Shown piece by piece: positions 10,601 through 23,300 of a DNA stretch of 39,618 nucleotides. The position numbers and the translations under genes were made by a program. Source of the stretch: Dimargaris cristalligena (taxonomy: Eukaryota > Kickxellomycota > Dimargaritomycetes > Dimargaritales > Dimargaritaceae); contig JANBQC010000242.1 of NCBI GenBank assembly GCA_027576995.1, positions 1-39,618 of the forward strand. Reading direction: 5' to 3'. The notes below the pieces were generated by a model. The model was given only the letters and a program-made list of their open reading frames with translations, was not told where the DNA came from and did no database searches. Position 1 is the stretch's first letter. Every line of letters starts with the position of its first letter.

Positions 10601-12544
10601 ACAGTCCATCGCGACAGCCACTATTTTTCGGCTCGATTTGGTATTTATTTGGTGCTCAGCCTACTAATTGGTGAGCATTCCAGCACAATGTGTGTATAAA
10701 AGGCGAATAGAATGGATTCGTCCCACGCTGACCAGCATTTAAAAAGCGCCATACTTCGCCTACACTGGTCTGGGCATTTTCGATATATACCTCGCATCTC
10801 TATTTTTTTTATATAAAAAACTTAAATAACAGCCCTATAAGCCGTGTAATTAGGACTAGTTACTGTAGTTAGCTGACTGCGGGTACTCTCAGACCAAAAT
10901 GATGGTAAGACTGTAGCTCAAATTAAGCTACCAAATCGCCAATTGCGTGGCATTTGAATCGCAGAGGCAAAGGTACTTTACTGAATCACCCCGACCTCGG
11001 CTGCGGAGAAATCGCAGGGAACCCCCAAAGCTACACGACGAGCGTATCCAGATAGGCAATCAAACTTAGGTTAGTATGCCCAATTTCGTGCGAGGAACCT
11101 GGGCTGTGGGCTGGACTCTGGCACTCTTTCCACTGTCCAGGGTCTAACCCGATGATCTACACGACTGTTATTTTTTTGTTGTACCTGAAAAATAGCAATA
11201 GAACTATAGGCTAAACCATCCCCCTCTATGTTTTTCTAAAACGGCCACTATTACCAACCTAATGCGGGTCTTCACTTACAAGAGTGTCTCCAAAATCGTT
11301 TGTGAGTGCGGAAATTCGCCATTTATGGTAATGGGTCGAACCGTTACCCTAGCTGCCCTACCCTGGTCAAAGGCAACTCACTGCGTATTTTCGTCGGTGT
11401 CTAACTCTCTGCACCGGGGTACTTGGCGATGGGCGCCTTAATTTGCCCAGCAGATTGGCGATCTACTTGGCGAGTCGGATATGACCTCGAAGTCACCAAA
11501 TAATCCAGCACCCCCCATTCACTCGAATATATTAGCCAGAGTACCCTGTACATCCGCCAAAAAAATTGAAATGAAGAGAGGGTGTATCAAGCCAACCTCC
11601 TTCCGTGGAGTATCCGTAGGATCTCTCTTCTTGTGAAAGATTATCCTATAAGGAGCCCCCCATCTAGGCTCCGGCGATTGCTAAGAGCCTATAAAGATGT
11701 TATTTTCATATTAGATTGCCGCACTTCTAGACAATCACGGATTCAGGGTAGCCTTGCTCTTTAGGATTGCCCTGGGGAGAGTGGGGGGAATAGAGTAAGT
11801 ATATAATTACTTGGTAGGAAACTGATTTAAATTGATTGGCCCAACTGGGAATCCCGATTATAAGCAATTTACTAATAACTATCTGTTTACTGGCTATATT
11901 ACATGGTGTATTACAGTGGTATTATAAAGCCACTGCCCAATTGGGTTGAAAGTAGGTATCGAACATAAATACATCTGGGGTTAAATGCCTAAAGACCAAC
12001 GCGACAGGAATCTGCCTCCCCTAGCGTAAGGGATATTGACTTATAGCCAACGTCATGAGCAGTCGCGTGAAAGCGAGTGGAGAGGGGGAGAGGAGTAGGG
12101 GCAAGTAAGTAAAGCTGAAATGCCGAAGGTCTTAACACTGTGGAGGCAAGCAGAGTATCTTGAACACTGAACGTAAAATGGGAGGATATTGTAGAGAAAC
12201 GATATGTAAGTCACCTAATTATGGTTAAATAAAGCAAAAATGCCGCCACCCCCCCCCCAAAGTATTCAGGGTATGCAAGGGCCAATCAGCATTAATCAGC
12301 GAATACAGTAAGGCTAAATAGATGTATGAAATGTAAAGAAGTTTTAAAAAAGGAAAGGTATTAATAATAAAACAAAATAGGGAGGGCAAGGAAACAAGGG
12401 GAAAGCCCCAGATTAAGGAGAATTGGACACGACCGCCAGGCCAGTGCCCCAAATAGTTTTACAATTCGCTACGCAAATGGCTTTCACCGACTACCGCGGC
12501 TCAACCTATGGAGTTAAGTAGCAGGTGAGTGAATGGTCCTCGGT
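7690..12544. other. Intergenic region between the quinone reductase and the bHLH gene
   Basis: No gene is recognisable. Positions 7690-7920 are the probable leader and promoter of the quinone reductase; they are C/T-rich on its coding strand. Open frames of up to about 90 codons occur (for example 8610-8882 and 10203-10475, minus) but show no domain, no convincing start and no coding-like codon use. A run of 10 C lies at 12249-12258, about 290 bp beyond the bHLH stop codon. Several T or A runs occur around 10801-10820 and 11170. Confidence 0.4.
7748..7754 (-). promoter_or_regulatory. CRE-like TGACGTC site upstream of the quinone reductase
   Basis: On the minus strand the sequence reads TGACGTCG, seven of eight bases of the palindromic CRE/ATF bZIP site, about 60 bp before ATG 7689. 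A bZIP input would suit an oxidative-stress enzyme. A single short motif can arise by chance, so this is weak evidence. Confidence 0.25.
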
Positions 12545-14011
12545 TTACATGGGGTATAGTCCCGAAAACGACATGGCCGCCTGGCTCATATCGGCCGGCA
12601 TTGACGACCCAAACATGGCGGAGTTTGCGGCGTGGTGGGCCGATAGGGAAGTAGGAATCCCCACGGGGGCGCCATTGGGCCCCATCATATGGTTGTTCGT
12701 TACCGCGGGCGACATAGAGAGAGGCGAGGGATGGTGCTGGTGCTGGTGGTGGTGACCAGGGTTGGGTGGTACCATTGACACCATGGAATAGTTCCAATTT
12801 GAGCTAGTCCCGGGGCCATGGGAAGGCGTCGGAGTGGTGTTGGCAGTGAACCCGAAGAATCCCACCGGCGTTTGCGGATGGGACGATGGCGGAGGTAAGC
12901 CCGTGCCCATCGTCCTAGAGTCTACCGAGTCCCCCCCCATCATCGGCGCCGCGATGGAGTTGGTGGCCGTGGACGTTGAGCTAGCTGGACTTAGGAGACC
13001 CATGTTCATGGATAGGCCCAGTGGAGAGTGGGGGGACAAGGGGTCCGATTGGATACCCAGCATATTGGTGAAGAACACACTCTGGTGTAGGCCCATGTTG
13101 GGCGGAAGTGACCGATTAAGCTGGGAATGGGTTCCAGGGTGGCCGCGCCCGAGTCGGCCGAGTCCGTGGGGGGACTGGCTAAGGGTCAGAGTACCGCCAC
13201 AGTGGTTGCCGGAGGGACTGCCTACTATGGTCATGGGGTTTACCGAGGCCGTAGTGGTAGATATGGCGTTAATAGTGGCACTGGGGGCACTGCCACTGGC
13301 TTCGGTATAGCTAGGCGAGTCCTCGTCATCTGACATACCCATTCCCGAGTGATGGTGTTCGCCGTCAGTTTCGGAAAACTGGGGTGAGCCGAGTTCTAAA
13401 CCGTTCGAAAGCTCAAAGGAATTGAGGAGGGCGGGGTCTGATACCAGACCATTCTCTCCATTCGACGAGTGCTGTAGGTGCATATGCAGCTGCTGCTGCT
13501 GATGGTGGTAGTGTGATGAATGGTCCAGCATGGCAGTGTTGGCAAAGGTCGGCATACTTGGAGGGGTCAGGGGTGGCAGTCCCAACTGAACCCGGAGTTC
13601 ATTGAGTTGCTGGTGCAGGGCCTCATTCTCTTTGGCCAGCCGCTGAATTTCGCGTTCCTGACATTCGGTGCGTTGTTTGACCTTGCGGACGTACTGGCAC
13701 GAGGCTTGCACAATTTGGGATTTGGATGGCCGGCGAATAGCGTCCAGCTTGGGAATTTCCTTGGCCAGGAGTTGGAAATCTGAATTGAGCAGTTCCCGCC
13801 GGGTACGCTCGGTCTTGTTGTGGTTGGCCCGACGGTCCGCGGACGTGGACCGTTTCTTGGCCGGGGTGGAGCCCGCCGAATTCGACCCGTCCGGCTGATT
13901 GGTGATTTGGAAGGTAAAGTTGGTGCCCGACATGGGGGATGCGAAACTGTGCTCGAGCGGCTCGGAGGGCTGAACAACGGCGCTAGGATTACTAATGGGG
14001 GAGTAATTCAT
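12545..14011 (-). CDS. bHLH-leucine-zipper transcription factor (class B, E-box type)
   Basis: This is a single-exon frame of 488 residues from ATG 14011. The basic region and helix-loop-helix lie at about 58-112. In the basic region, H64, E68 and R72 give the H-E-R signature of class B bHLH proteins, which bind CACGTG E-boxes as dimers. The loop ends in RRPSKSQIVQAS, typical of fungal bHLH proteins. It runs into a coiled coil with leucines 125, 132 and 139 in heptad register, a short zipper that should fix the dimer partner. The remaining 340 residues are low complexity, rich in Ser, Pro, His, Gln and Met, with His/Gln runs near 180-200 and 440-450, and probably act as an activation or interaction arm. 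A basic KKR at 52-54 may contribute to nuclear import. The gene is divergent from the C2H2 gene 18.5 kb away. I cannot assign a named orthologue. Confidence 0.9.
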   Translation of the reverse strand: MNYSPISNPSAVVQPSEPLEHSFASPMSGTNFTFQITNQPDGSNSAGSTPAKKRSTSADRRANHNKTERTRRELLNSDFQLLAKEIPKLDAIRRPSKSQIVQASCQYVRKVKQRTECQEREIQRLAKENEALHQQLNELRVQLGLPPLTPPSMPTFANTAMLDHSSHYHHQQQQLHMHLQHSSNGENGLVSDPALLNSFELSNGLELGSPQFSETDGEHHHSGMGMSDDEDSPSYTEASGSAPSATINAISTTTASVNPMTIVGSPSGNHCGGTLTLSQSPHGLGRLGRGHPGTHSQLNRSLPPNMGLHQSVFFTNMLGIQSDPLSPHSPLGLSMNMGLLSPASSTSTATNSIAAPMMGGDSVDSRTMGTGLPPPSSHPQTPVGFFGFTANTTPTPSHGPGTSSNWNYSMVSMVPPNPGHHHQHQHHPSPLSMSPAVTNNHMMGPNGAPVGIPTSLSAHHAANSAMFGSSMPADMSQAAMSFSGLYPM

Positions 14012-14041
14012 GATTAATTAAATATTCACAAGGGGGATATA

Positions 14042-14055
14042 ATATATATATATAT
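14042..14055 (-). promoter_or_regulatory. AT dinucleotide tract upstream of the bHLH gene
   Basis: A (TA) run lies about 30-45 bp before ATG 14011 on the coding strand. It could serve as a TATA-like or nucleosome-free element, or simply be a microsatellite. The short distance to the ATG would leave a very short leader if it were a true TATA box. Confidence 0.25.
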
Positions 14056-17000
14056 TCTAGAAATAATAGAATGGAATGGGCTATAGCTTAAGTAAAAGGT
14101 CTGTAAATTATAAAAAAGTAAGGGTTGTGCAATGGCCTAATAATGGTATTTAGTGGTAATGAGACCAAAGGGGTGAGAATTACACGTCGATCCCAGTAAA
14201 TCGGCACTAATCGCCACAACGAAAAACCAGTGGTGAAAAAGAAGGGGCTAATAGGGGAATGTCGAGACAAAAATAAAAGACCAATTCAATGGGATGTCCA
14301 CTCAATCCCAAAATAATTAGTAAATAACCTACAGAAAAAAATAATATAAAAATAACACCATCAACAAAGTTGATTTAATTATTGATAGAAATTTCAATGT
14401 AGGGGGAAGTTATTTCACCGATACATTACTAAATTCAGGGAGTGAAGCAATGGGTATATTCATACAAGTGGTGGTGGTGGAACAAGGTCTATATCCTATA
14501 GGCGGACATTAACGCAGTACGTGAATGATGAAAAGGGGGGTATTGAATAGAAAAGACACACGTTCGATGCAGTCGGACAGGAAGCCCAGGTTGGGGATGA
14601 GGAAAAGATGCTGGTGATGGTAATGATCGTCAGCAAGGGTGAAGCTGAAATACAGTTGCATGAAGGTAGACCTATAAAATAAGCAAGGTTGCAGTGTACC
14701 AGGGAAATAAATGTGATGGTGTAGTTTAAATAGCGTGTGGGGACAGTGAGGAAGAGAGGAGAGAGGCAATTATATAGTACTAAGGAGAGGGGCCGCGTGG
14801 TGAGTTACAAGGGACGTTTATAGTGGCCTTAATAGTGGCGATACAAAAGGAGGGGTTGATAATCCGAAGCAGGGGGCCTGATGGACGGGCTTTTATAGAA
14901 ATGGTGCGGGTCCCTCGGTAGTCCCAAGGCCCTAGTGAAGAACGACTGACCATTGGCGGCACTTCCCAAACCCTTAGTGTACGGGAGGGTAGGGTGGTAG
15001 AGAAAGTGAGCGAGGGGAAACTTTATTTTCATTTTATTGGTATGACGACTATAGTGCAACACCCCCCTTTCAACTCCCTATTAGGAGCTGCGAAACAGTG
15101 GACAATTATCTGCTACTAGGCAGAAGAAACATGGATGGGGCCGGCCGGAAAAGGAGGAAGCAGGCGGAAAAGAAGGGGGTCATAGGGCCAAGGTCGCGTT
15201 ATTCGTAGTTGAAACAGCAGAGCAACTAGTAGATAATCCCCCCCTTCCTCGCCGTGTTTCCTATGGGCAGTGGTGCGAAACCGAATGTTAACTTCTGGGT
15301 AGGCCCAGAAAAAAACAGCGGTTCAAAGATGGGTAAAAATAGAAAAGAGTTGGAAAGGCGAATCAACTCGCAGCTGGGCCCCCTAGTTTGCGCAGAAAAT
15401 AGGGCTGATCATCCATTGGTAGGAGGACCGTTGTGTAACGAGCCCACCATTTAATCCTCCACCGCCTTGGGTCCGCCGCTCATCCACTTTTCCCACTCTA
15501 CCAGACAAACCCCTCTCCTCTCCCTCACCCTTGCCCCGCCTCGTCTCCCTAGTACTATGTGTTGACCCGTTTTATTACCCCACTAGCCGATTCATCGATT
15601 GAACTTGGTTGGCGTGGCGCCTACTCCATTAATTGGTCCGATGAACAGTATGGTTTATCGAAACAATCTGTAGGGGATCTCCGGAGCAGGGCGGGCCATA
15701 GGCGCTGGGAAGGGGAGAGCTCCCAAGGCCCAATAGGACCACTAGCTGGTCGCGGCACTTGACAATCTACCGTTTAGTGCTATTTGGCCCTATCTACCGT
15801 GTAGGCGTGGGTGTGCAGGTCGTAGTAGATTGAAACAACAAACGACTTCATTAGATTGCAGTATTCATCATCAGTACTGAAATCCACCGAAAGAAATGCC
15901 CGCTAGAAATGTTTAAAGTCCTCCGGTGTAGGACTGTGCCAGTAGACATAATTTCAAACCGGTAACGATTAAATGCCCTTCCAACCCACCCTGTAGGTAT
16001 TGGCATCGGTTATTTGAGTCTCAAATCAAGTGCCTAGTGTTTCATCGGCCAACTGGGAGACTTGGCTGCCACTATACACCAGGCATACCCATATCAACCT
16101 TCACTAGCTCTTATTGGCTTACCACCAGGGATTGGGTGGGGTTTCGTTGTAGTTGACTATGTATCAGAGCCCGTCTCCTCAGACCAACTCTCATCTCCGA
16201 TAAAGCGGCAATAAGCACTTATCCTTTTGGGCCAAACGCGTCACCACTAGCGAGAGGTCGACGGCAACTAAAGGTAAACCACTCGCCAAAGAACCTAGAG
16301 TGGCGCTTTGGATGGTTCTGTTTGGAACTAGTGTAGGACATGGGGCTATTGGGCCTTACACGTTCACTCGGAGGGGGCTTCCGGGGATAGCACTGGCGTA
16401 TCAATCAAATAACAGTTCAAAACAACGCCTTTTTAGCTTGTATACATTTGGCAATTGATGCATTTTGTGGGTATTTTCGATTACATGACTGCGATGTTTG
16501 TTTGTATTGCTCTCCCTATCGCCTGACAATTCGTTAGGTCCGCTTTCTTACTCCCCGTATTATGCAAAGGTAGGATGATCACAAGGGGAAGGAGTGTTGG
16601 GGTTGGACTGTCCATCCAGGGTGGATGGTTATAGTGGCAATCCAGGATCTTGAATAGTTAAGACTGTGAAAAGTGGAGGGGGGGTGAGTGTGAGTAAAGC
16701 CAAGTGAAAGGTTGTAAAGCCGCCATCGGCCTTGGACCAGAAATGCCATGGGCTGTCGAAATTGTCGGGAGCTCATCAGCCGATCACCCTGTCTATTTCC
16801 GTTTCAAGCGCCGATGACACTCCGGCTCTTCCTTCAGTTTCTTTATTAGGGCGATGTCCATTACCCGTTGGCCCTGGTATCGGTTTCACTCTACTATGGC
16901 GGAGGATAATGGCTGCTTTGGCCATCGCCATCCCCCTGCGCAGGTGAGCAATAGACCTACTAGTTAAACCAATCGCCCTCGTACTGCTAAAGCAAGTCTA

Positions 17001-20000
17001 GCCATGCTCATCATCACCCGTACTAGTGCTGGGAACCCAGTTCAAACCAAATAATAGGTGGACTATTGATTCGCTCACTCCCGCGCCCTCTATACCTGGC
17101 CTAGTGAAACTACTCTTCCGCTCGTTCGGGGACCTCTGATTGGAGCAGAACCCAAAGGATCGAAGTTGAAGGGGAACTAAATAATTTTCCGGGCTAATGC
17201 AGGGATGACTGGTGTAGATTTTTTCCCCAGTCTCGGCCCTTACCTAGCCTGAAACAACCCGGCCGATTGGATAGCTGATGGATACGCCTGGCCTCCAATA
17301 TTTGATAACGGTAGGTTTATTTTGAGCCTACAAAGACTAGCACATCACACGCTAGAATTATCATCCTCGAAGGGGCATATTAAAAAAGGGAACTGGAGAT
17401 CTCCTGCGGACCGGTATTTTCAATAGGCTGACTTGTTCTATTGGTGGGCTGACCTTTAATTTAGTTGGCAATTCAGCAAACCAGCGAACCAGCGGACGAG
17501 GCGACTGGTCCGATTAATTTAGTATGCACTAGATTAAATCAGGGGAGAGAGGCGAAACATATAGAGCACCGGGGTAGGGTACAAAATACAAAAGTGACTA
17601 AGATAGTTGTGTGGGGCGTGGTGACCTAACAATTTGGGGCGAGGAGGGAGAGGAGTCAGGGAAAGTTATTTTTATTTTCTTGAAAACCTGAGCCTTTTAG
17701 GAACTAACTGTCCTAGGCTGGTACATAAAGGGGCAGGCCCAAAGGGGATCCCAATTCATTCCTTGACACCCCGGTCTACTCCCCCTGTTTTTAGTCTGTG
17801 GTTACACGGTAAAGGGGTACTCGAGACAGTAAACGATTACTTACAACGTTAGAATCGGGCAGAGTTTAGTGAACTTTAATAACTTGCACTCCTGTTATTT
17901 TGACGACACTCCCCCTGTTTCAAAATCACTTGGTGTCACAGAGTTTTAAAAAATAAAATAGGGAGCGGTTAACCCTTCACCCCGTCAAATTCTTGAACTA
18001 TTTCAATCCTTCGCCGGATACTCCGATATCTGATGATGTTTTTATCACCAGGCCCACTCTGTCCGGCGTCTAACCGGACTTGTTAATTTCCAAGGAGATG
18101 TCATTCCTACATTCACTTCCCAAAATGATCAGTTCGCACACACAAGCGATGTGCACCAGTATCCTACTAGCCAACTGCTTAGCTTCTTGTGTACCTTGTT
18201 CTTCGGCACTGTGAGGTATAAACAGAGGGTGGCGATTGCTCAGTCGGCCGATGGTACAGGGTGCGCTCTACAAGTTCAGTGGTTAGTTCCTAATTATTAT
18301 TTTTTTGTACTCCGCATCCCTGCCCCCATGACCCCTCGGCTCTTCTAGGCCATACTTTGCGTCTAAGACTACAATGACGTTTTAACCCCCCCCCATAAAC
18401 GCCGAGAAACCGATGAGGAAACTAGTAAGACTATATGGAGAGACACATCAATAAAATTCCCATACAGCAGTAAGGAATACTTATTTATTGGTTGTATACC
18501 CGTACTATATTCTTCAAATTTCAAGATAAAAATAGCTACTCTAGTATGTACCCGCCCTGCTTTATACAACCCAACCAATGTAAATCGGGCTTTCCGGTAT
18601 TCCGGATAGGCATGTAAAAAGAGATGGGACTGAAAATAGACCCCACAACTCTGCGACCCTATAATGATGAATGGTGGGCGTATCGTATATTTCCTATTTT
18701 TGCTACCCACGGTATCCCTTCAAGGTTTCCGGGCTGTTCGCTGGCAATTGGCTAACGAATTACGCGGGAATAGGGAACCACGGGCCGCTGGTTTCAAATT
18801 TCTATTCGAGAGTCTCAATGCAGAATATTAGTGTATAAAATTAAACTCACCTGGCCAGATCGTTACAAGTATAGCTATGATTAGTGCGCGATTGAATAGG
18901 CCAGAGTAGAAAGGAGCATGGGTGAAACGTAGTGGGGTAGATTTCAAGAGGGCCGCCCAGGGTGAACCGGCGAGTATAGGCATGTCTACTAGAGTAACTA
19001 CAGAAAAAAAATGTAGGATGGTCTTCGGTAAAACGAACGAGATACAAGAATTCGCGGATTCGGACCTGGCCCAATCGGGCATTCGCTGTGGCGATGGTTC
19101 AGGTTTTCCTTGCTCCATTGTTTTTAATGGTCGAGTATACAGCAGCAGGGTGCTAGAATAAACAGGTCGTGTAATTTTTCCCTATCGGCTCTAGCCGCTA
19201 TTTTTGTCTACACTGCCCTTAAAATAAGGACCCTTTCTCATCCATGTAGGCATGTACATTCGGTTACTATGATCTTGGGAACCGGTACAACCTACAGGGC
19301 TTCAAACTTCCTCCTCCAATTACTATACCGTGGTCAGCATACAGTGGGCGGTCGTATTGATAAGGTTGTTTAGTCTTAGAGGCTCGGCGGCTGGACCTTT
19401 ACACTGCGCTCCATGTTCCACGCCACTCCAATAGCGGCGCTGTAGTAAATACCAGTGAGAGGGGAACCCCTTCACATTGCCTTTCTTGAAATCGCCCCCG
19501 CTATACATACTAAAAAATGAATAATTAAGTTAAGTTGCATTGTGGACACTCCCGAAAACTAAGCCACACACCCGACATTCGCCATTGATGCCTGGGAAAT
19601 AATATACTGTCCTGTCAATTTTTTGTGGTCTGAGAGGTATAGGAGGGAAGGGGAGGGTGACTAATTCGTCTCACCTAGCTACTGTTCATTCCTCAATAGC
19701 CGTTCCCACCCACAACTTTAGTTGTAACATCGGATGGCCCAACTAGGGCAATGCGTCGTCCAATATTTAGAATGTTACTTTGGCGATAGCCGTGAGATAA
19801 GGGTTCACCTTGGTTACTGTGGAGCAATTTGGGCCCGTTTTTTTTTTTAAAAAAATAATAATTTAAGAAGTTAGATATTGGGCACGGTGGTGGCTCTAAT
19901 AAGCGCGTAGAAATGTGCTTGGGAGGAAGGGGGGTGAGATCGCTTTGGGAAATAGAAAATGTGGTGTAACACAAACGGGAGTGGCTCCTCAAGAGTATCT

Positions 20001-20202
20001 AGGCTTCAGCTTGCCAAAGATATTCAACCAAAAATCGGATGTTATGGCTCCATTTGGTGACCTGGCTCTGGTTGTTCAACCTAAATCAAACATCCTTGGT
20101 TGTACATTCCCCATGGCAAGATTTTTTCTTCCAATATAAAAAAATATTGGCGGGGGGTCAGGTGGCTATGGGTATAGTATTGACGTATATTCTAGGAGTG
20201 AA
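14056..20202. other. Gene desert, first part
   Basis: I recognise no gene between the bHLH start and the second relic copy. Frames up to about 113 codons occur (for example 18369-18710, minus; 18828-19118, minus) without recognisable domains. Features seen are a run of nine C at 18386-18394, a T-run followed by an A-run around 19839-19857, and a GTG-repeat near 14468-14480. Stops are spread through all frames. A multi-exon gene with short exons cannot be excluded by eye. Confidence 0.4.
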
Positions 20203-20344
20203 TATGGGAGAAGTTCATCCAAGCTGTATAACGAAAAATCCATTAAATTCGGCTAATATTACTAGTTAAAAATACATTTCCCCTATATTTTCCCATACAC
20301 GTATAATGTAAACCTTATATAGCTGGGCCGTATTTCATCCATAT
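20203..20344 (+). repeat. Relic repeat family, copy 2 (plus strand)
   Basis: This is the plus-strand copy of the family also at 5377-5520 and 25407-25550. It reads a peptide ending CITKNPLNSANITS, then a stop, then a flank containing TTTTCCCATAC, AGCTGGGCC and TTTCATCCATAT. The frame is open upstream to 20039. Identity with copy 1 is high over this block and fades on either side, as expected for old insertions or a conserved 3' end. Confidence 0.6.
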
Positions 20345-23300
20345 CTTCTCCTCATGAGATACAACCAGGTTATTTAGCTACAGAGTGCCTCAACATCGGG
20401 CGGCCCTCTTCATTCCTTTCCTATCTACCTCAGTAGGGGGGTCACATTGTAATATGGTAAACCATCATTAAAGGCCTAAACTATATGAAATCAGCCATTT
20501 AATTTTACAGGAAAGTCCAATGAGAAAACCACCGTTGAACAATATGTAGACCATGACGAGTGGCATGCGTCCACTCACTCTTATCGAACTACTCAACTTA
20601 TTGATTTTAAAATTGACTGGACTGTGTAGAGGCCCCATGTCCACTGGGGTGGCATTCCTGGCTCAGCGCCCCCATCCTGGCCGCCTGTCAGACGCGGCAA
20701 GATAGGCGTCAGCTCGGCATAAGGAAATAATATATCCTTTCTCTACACCCATAGGTTCATGGTGACTAACACGTAGTCTTTGGGCTGGAACCAAGACCCC
20801 GAGAACTCTGAGCACCAAGTGGACACTGTGAGAATTTAGAATCCTTATGTTCCCTCACATTGGTGTACGCTCTCTTACCGACTACGCTGCTTAGGATGAA
20901 TAAAATAGCTGTTGGTCAGAACAACAGCGGATCGCCACTCCCCATTGCATGTCGTGTAGTACTTGTTCGATACTCGGTTGCACTATTCCAGAGGAGCCCC
21001 TGGTCTAAAGTACGACTGGATGGCAGCTGCCCTTGATTTCCGACTTAGCGCTGAGATTCAACGCTGTATTATTTTTTAGCATGATGATGCACTCGCAACA
21101 TTTTAGTTTTAATCGGCATCTACGGGCGGTTAGGTAGTCGCCTAGACATAAGCGTGCTTCGCCGATTGGTTATAGATTCGTGATAACCAATGGTGAATAG
21201 AGCAAATAGAGTTACATAATCCCTGAGGGGTACTGTATGTTTGTGTTGCTTTGATCCACTGAGCGAGAAGCCTAGCAACGATGAGCTTGGATTTCGGTAC
21301 TATATTTCATGTCAATATTGTCACTTCTTTGTTTCAGATATAGAGATGTGATCCTCCATCTGGTCGCTAAGGCCACTATATTGGATTCGGAGCGATGACG
21401 CGGACTCGGTATGGATGGGTTGGTAGCCCCTAATAGGAACATATTTCGAAATCCTCAAAGTGGTCTGTGGAATTTCTATTGCATTCTAAATACTATCAGA
21501 AATAATAGCTTGAATACAGCAATAAAAAAATCCCGGGTGTTTTCGGAAAAATACTTATCTCGTATTATTCAGAGTATAGGGAACATTGGGCTATTTAGTC
21601 GGAAGGTTCAAAACCAACCAAAAACACGTATAAGTATGTATTATCATAGTTCTATGGTCGCAAATACATCACCTGGTGGTTGCAATAGTCGCGACCAGCA
21701 GCCTTCCCGCTGACTGTTCTTTTTGTGTAAGGGAAAAATATACTCGATTGGATATGCGTACAAAAAGTCAAGCGACCCATCAGCTGCCCTGGTCTTTTAG
21801 TCTAAGTAATACAGCAATGTTTCAGCTAGCTATGCGCCAGCAAATCACATATTACCCTCTACGGCCGAATAGACTGTGCTTGAATCAATACAATCCCGTG
21901 AGAGGTATGATTGGGCCCCTATTGCTTGCAACCAATTGTAAGAAATTTGTAAGGTTACTCCAGATTCTATTGAAATTCTGTTATTTGCGGCTCTTGCAAT
22001 ACCCCTCTGATCGATTGAATAAGTTTTATTTCTCTTTATATATTTTGGTAAGTATACCGCTTGAAAACCCAGCCGCCATAACTGTGGATAGTTAAGCCAC
22101 TTTGATTTAGCCACCAAAATCTGAAATGGTGAGAGTATAATGTAAAGGCTGGCGATATAGCATCACATTAATGAGTTACAGTTAAACCAGCCTATAATAA
22201 CCCGATAAGAACGCAGAATACAAATACAAATTATAATTAATCGATAGGTGTACATAAATTAAGTTAAATGTAGCCAGTTGTCAAAATAATGCTTCCATTA
22301 TCTATTAATGGTCATCTGGATTTGAACATGACAGCTCCCAGAGCGTAAATATATCCAATTATGGTAGGAAACGCTCCTCTGGTTCATCACATGATGTCAA
22401 GTTGGCGGATTCAAGACAATCTAGGTATACTATCTTTTGGCACTATCGTTAAGATTTGGGCTATGAGGGAAACAAAGCAGAATGTTATACATATATAGAT
22501 TTCTTATTATGTCATTGACATGCACTACCACTTGCTCATGAGATGGTACTTTCAAAATCTCTAAAAAACCAATCACGTGACCGTATATATATATATGCGT
22601 GTTCACTGTGGAGCCCAAAGAGTTGTATTAGGAACCAGCTTGGGTTAAGGCATTTTTGAGTAAAATTTGATTAAATAGTTTCAATACAATGCATGCTATT
22701 GGTATTTTTGGAAACATTGATGCCAGCCATCCAAGAATATACCCATATTTATTGTTAGGCCCAACCTTTACTGTGTGTGAATTAAATATGATTCGTTTAA
22801 ATACCCATGGTGGTTTTGGAGAGTTAAGTGTAACTGCTGTGTATGTCGCTACTGCTTCAAAGTCCACATATGATAGTCGTACTCAATGGATATGTATCGA
22901 AAGAGCGAATTGCGGCTTCCTAGTCGAGAACCTGCGTTTATTATAATGGGAGATACCCGTCCCTAAACCTGGCTTGATATTGGACACTAGTTTCCAGAAT
23001 AAGAATGGAATGCCTTGCAATCAATTAAAGGCAATAATATGGTTGTTATTCCCTTTTAGGGGTAAATCACCCCAAACTAAGGTACATGCAATATATACCG
23101 GATATTCCCTTCATTCGGAATACCGTTCCGATATGTGGCCGTAGAATGAATCCCATTCGGGGGTAGGGGACATCAAAAATAGGGTTGAGGGTATTTAGAA
23201 ATAGCCATGGGTCCATGTGTAATGGGGATACCTCCCGCACTGACAGACTATATCCAACAATTGCAGCATTTTAAAGAAGCCCCCTTTCTACATACGTCCA

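Noticed and set aside
12834..13310. 158-codon plus-strand frame and similar long frames inside the bHLH gene
   Set aside because: They lie wholly within the bHLH gene on the other strand or in another frame, and have no domain of their own. The bHLH frame has clear family motifs.
22628..22867. Hydrophobic minus-strand frame with a PQ-loop-like look
   Set aside because: The proline-glutamine pair that defines the repeat is absent, only about 30 residues look membrane-like, and the opposite strand is equally open.
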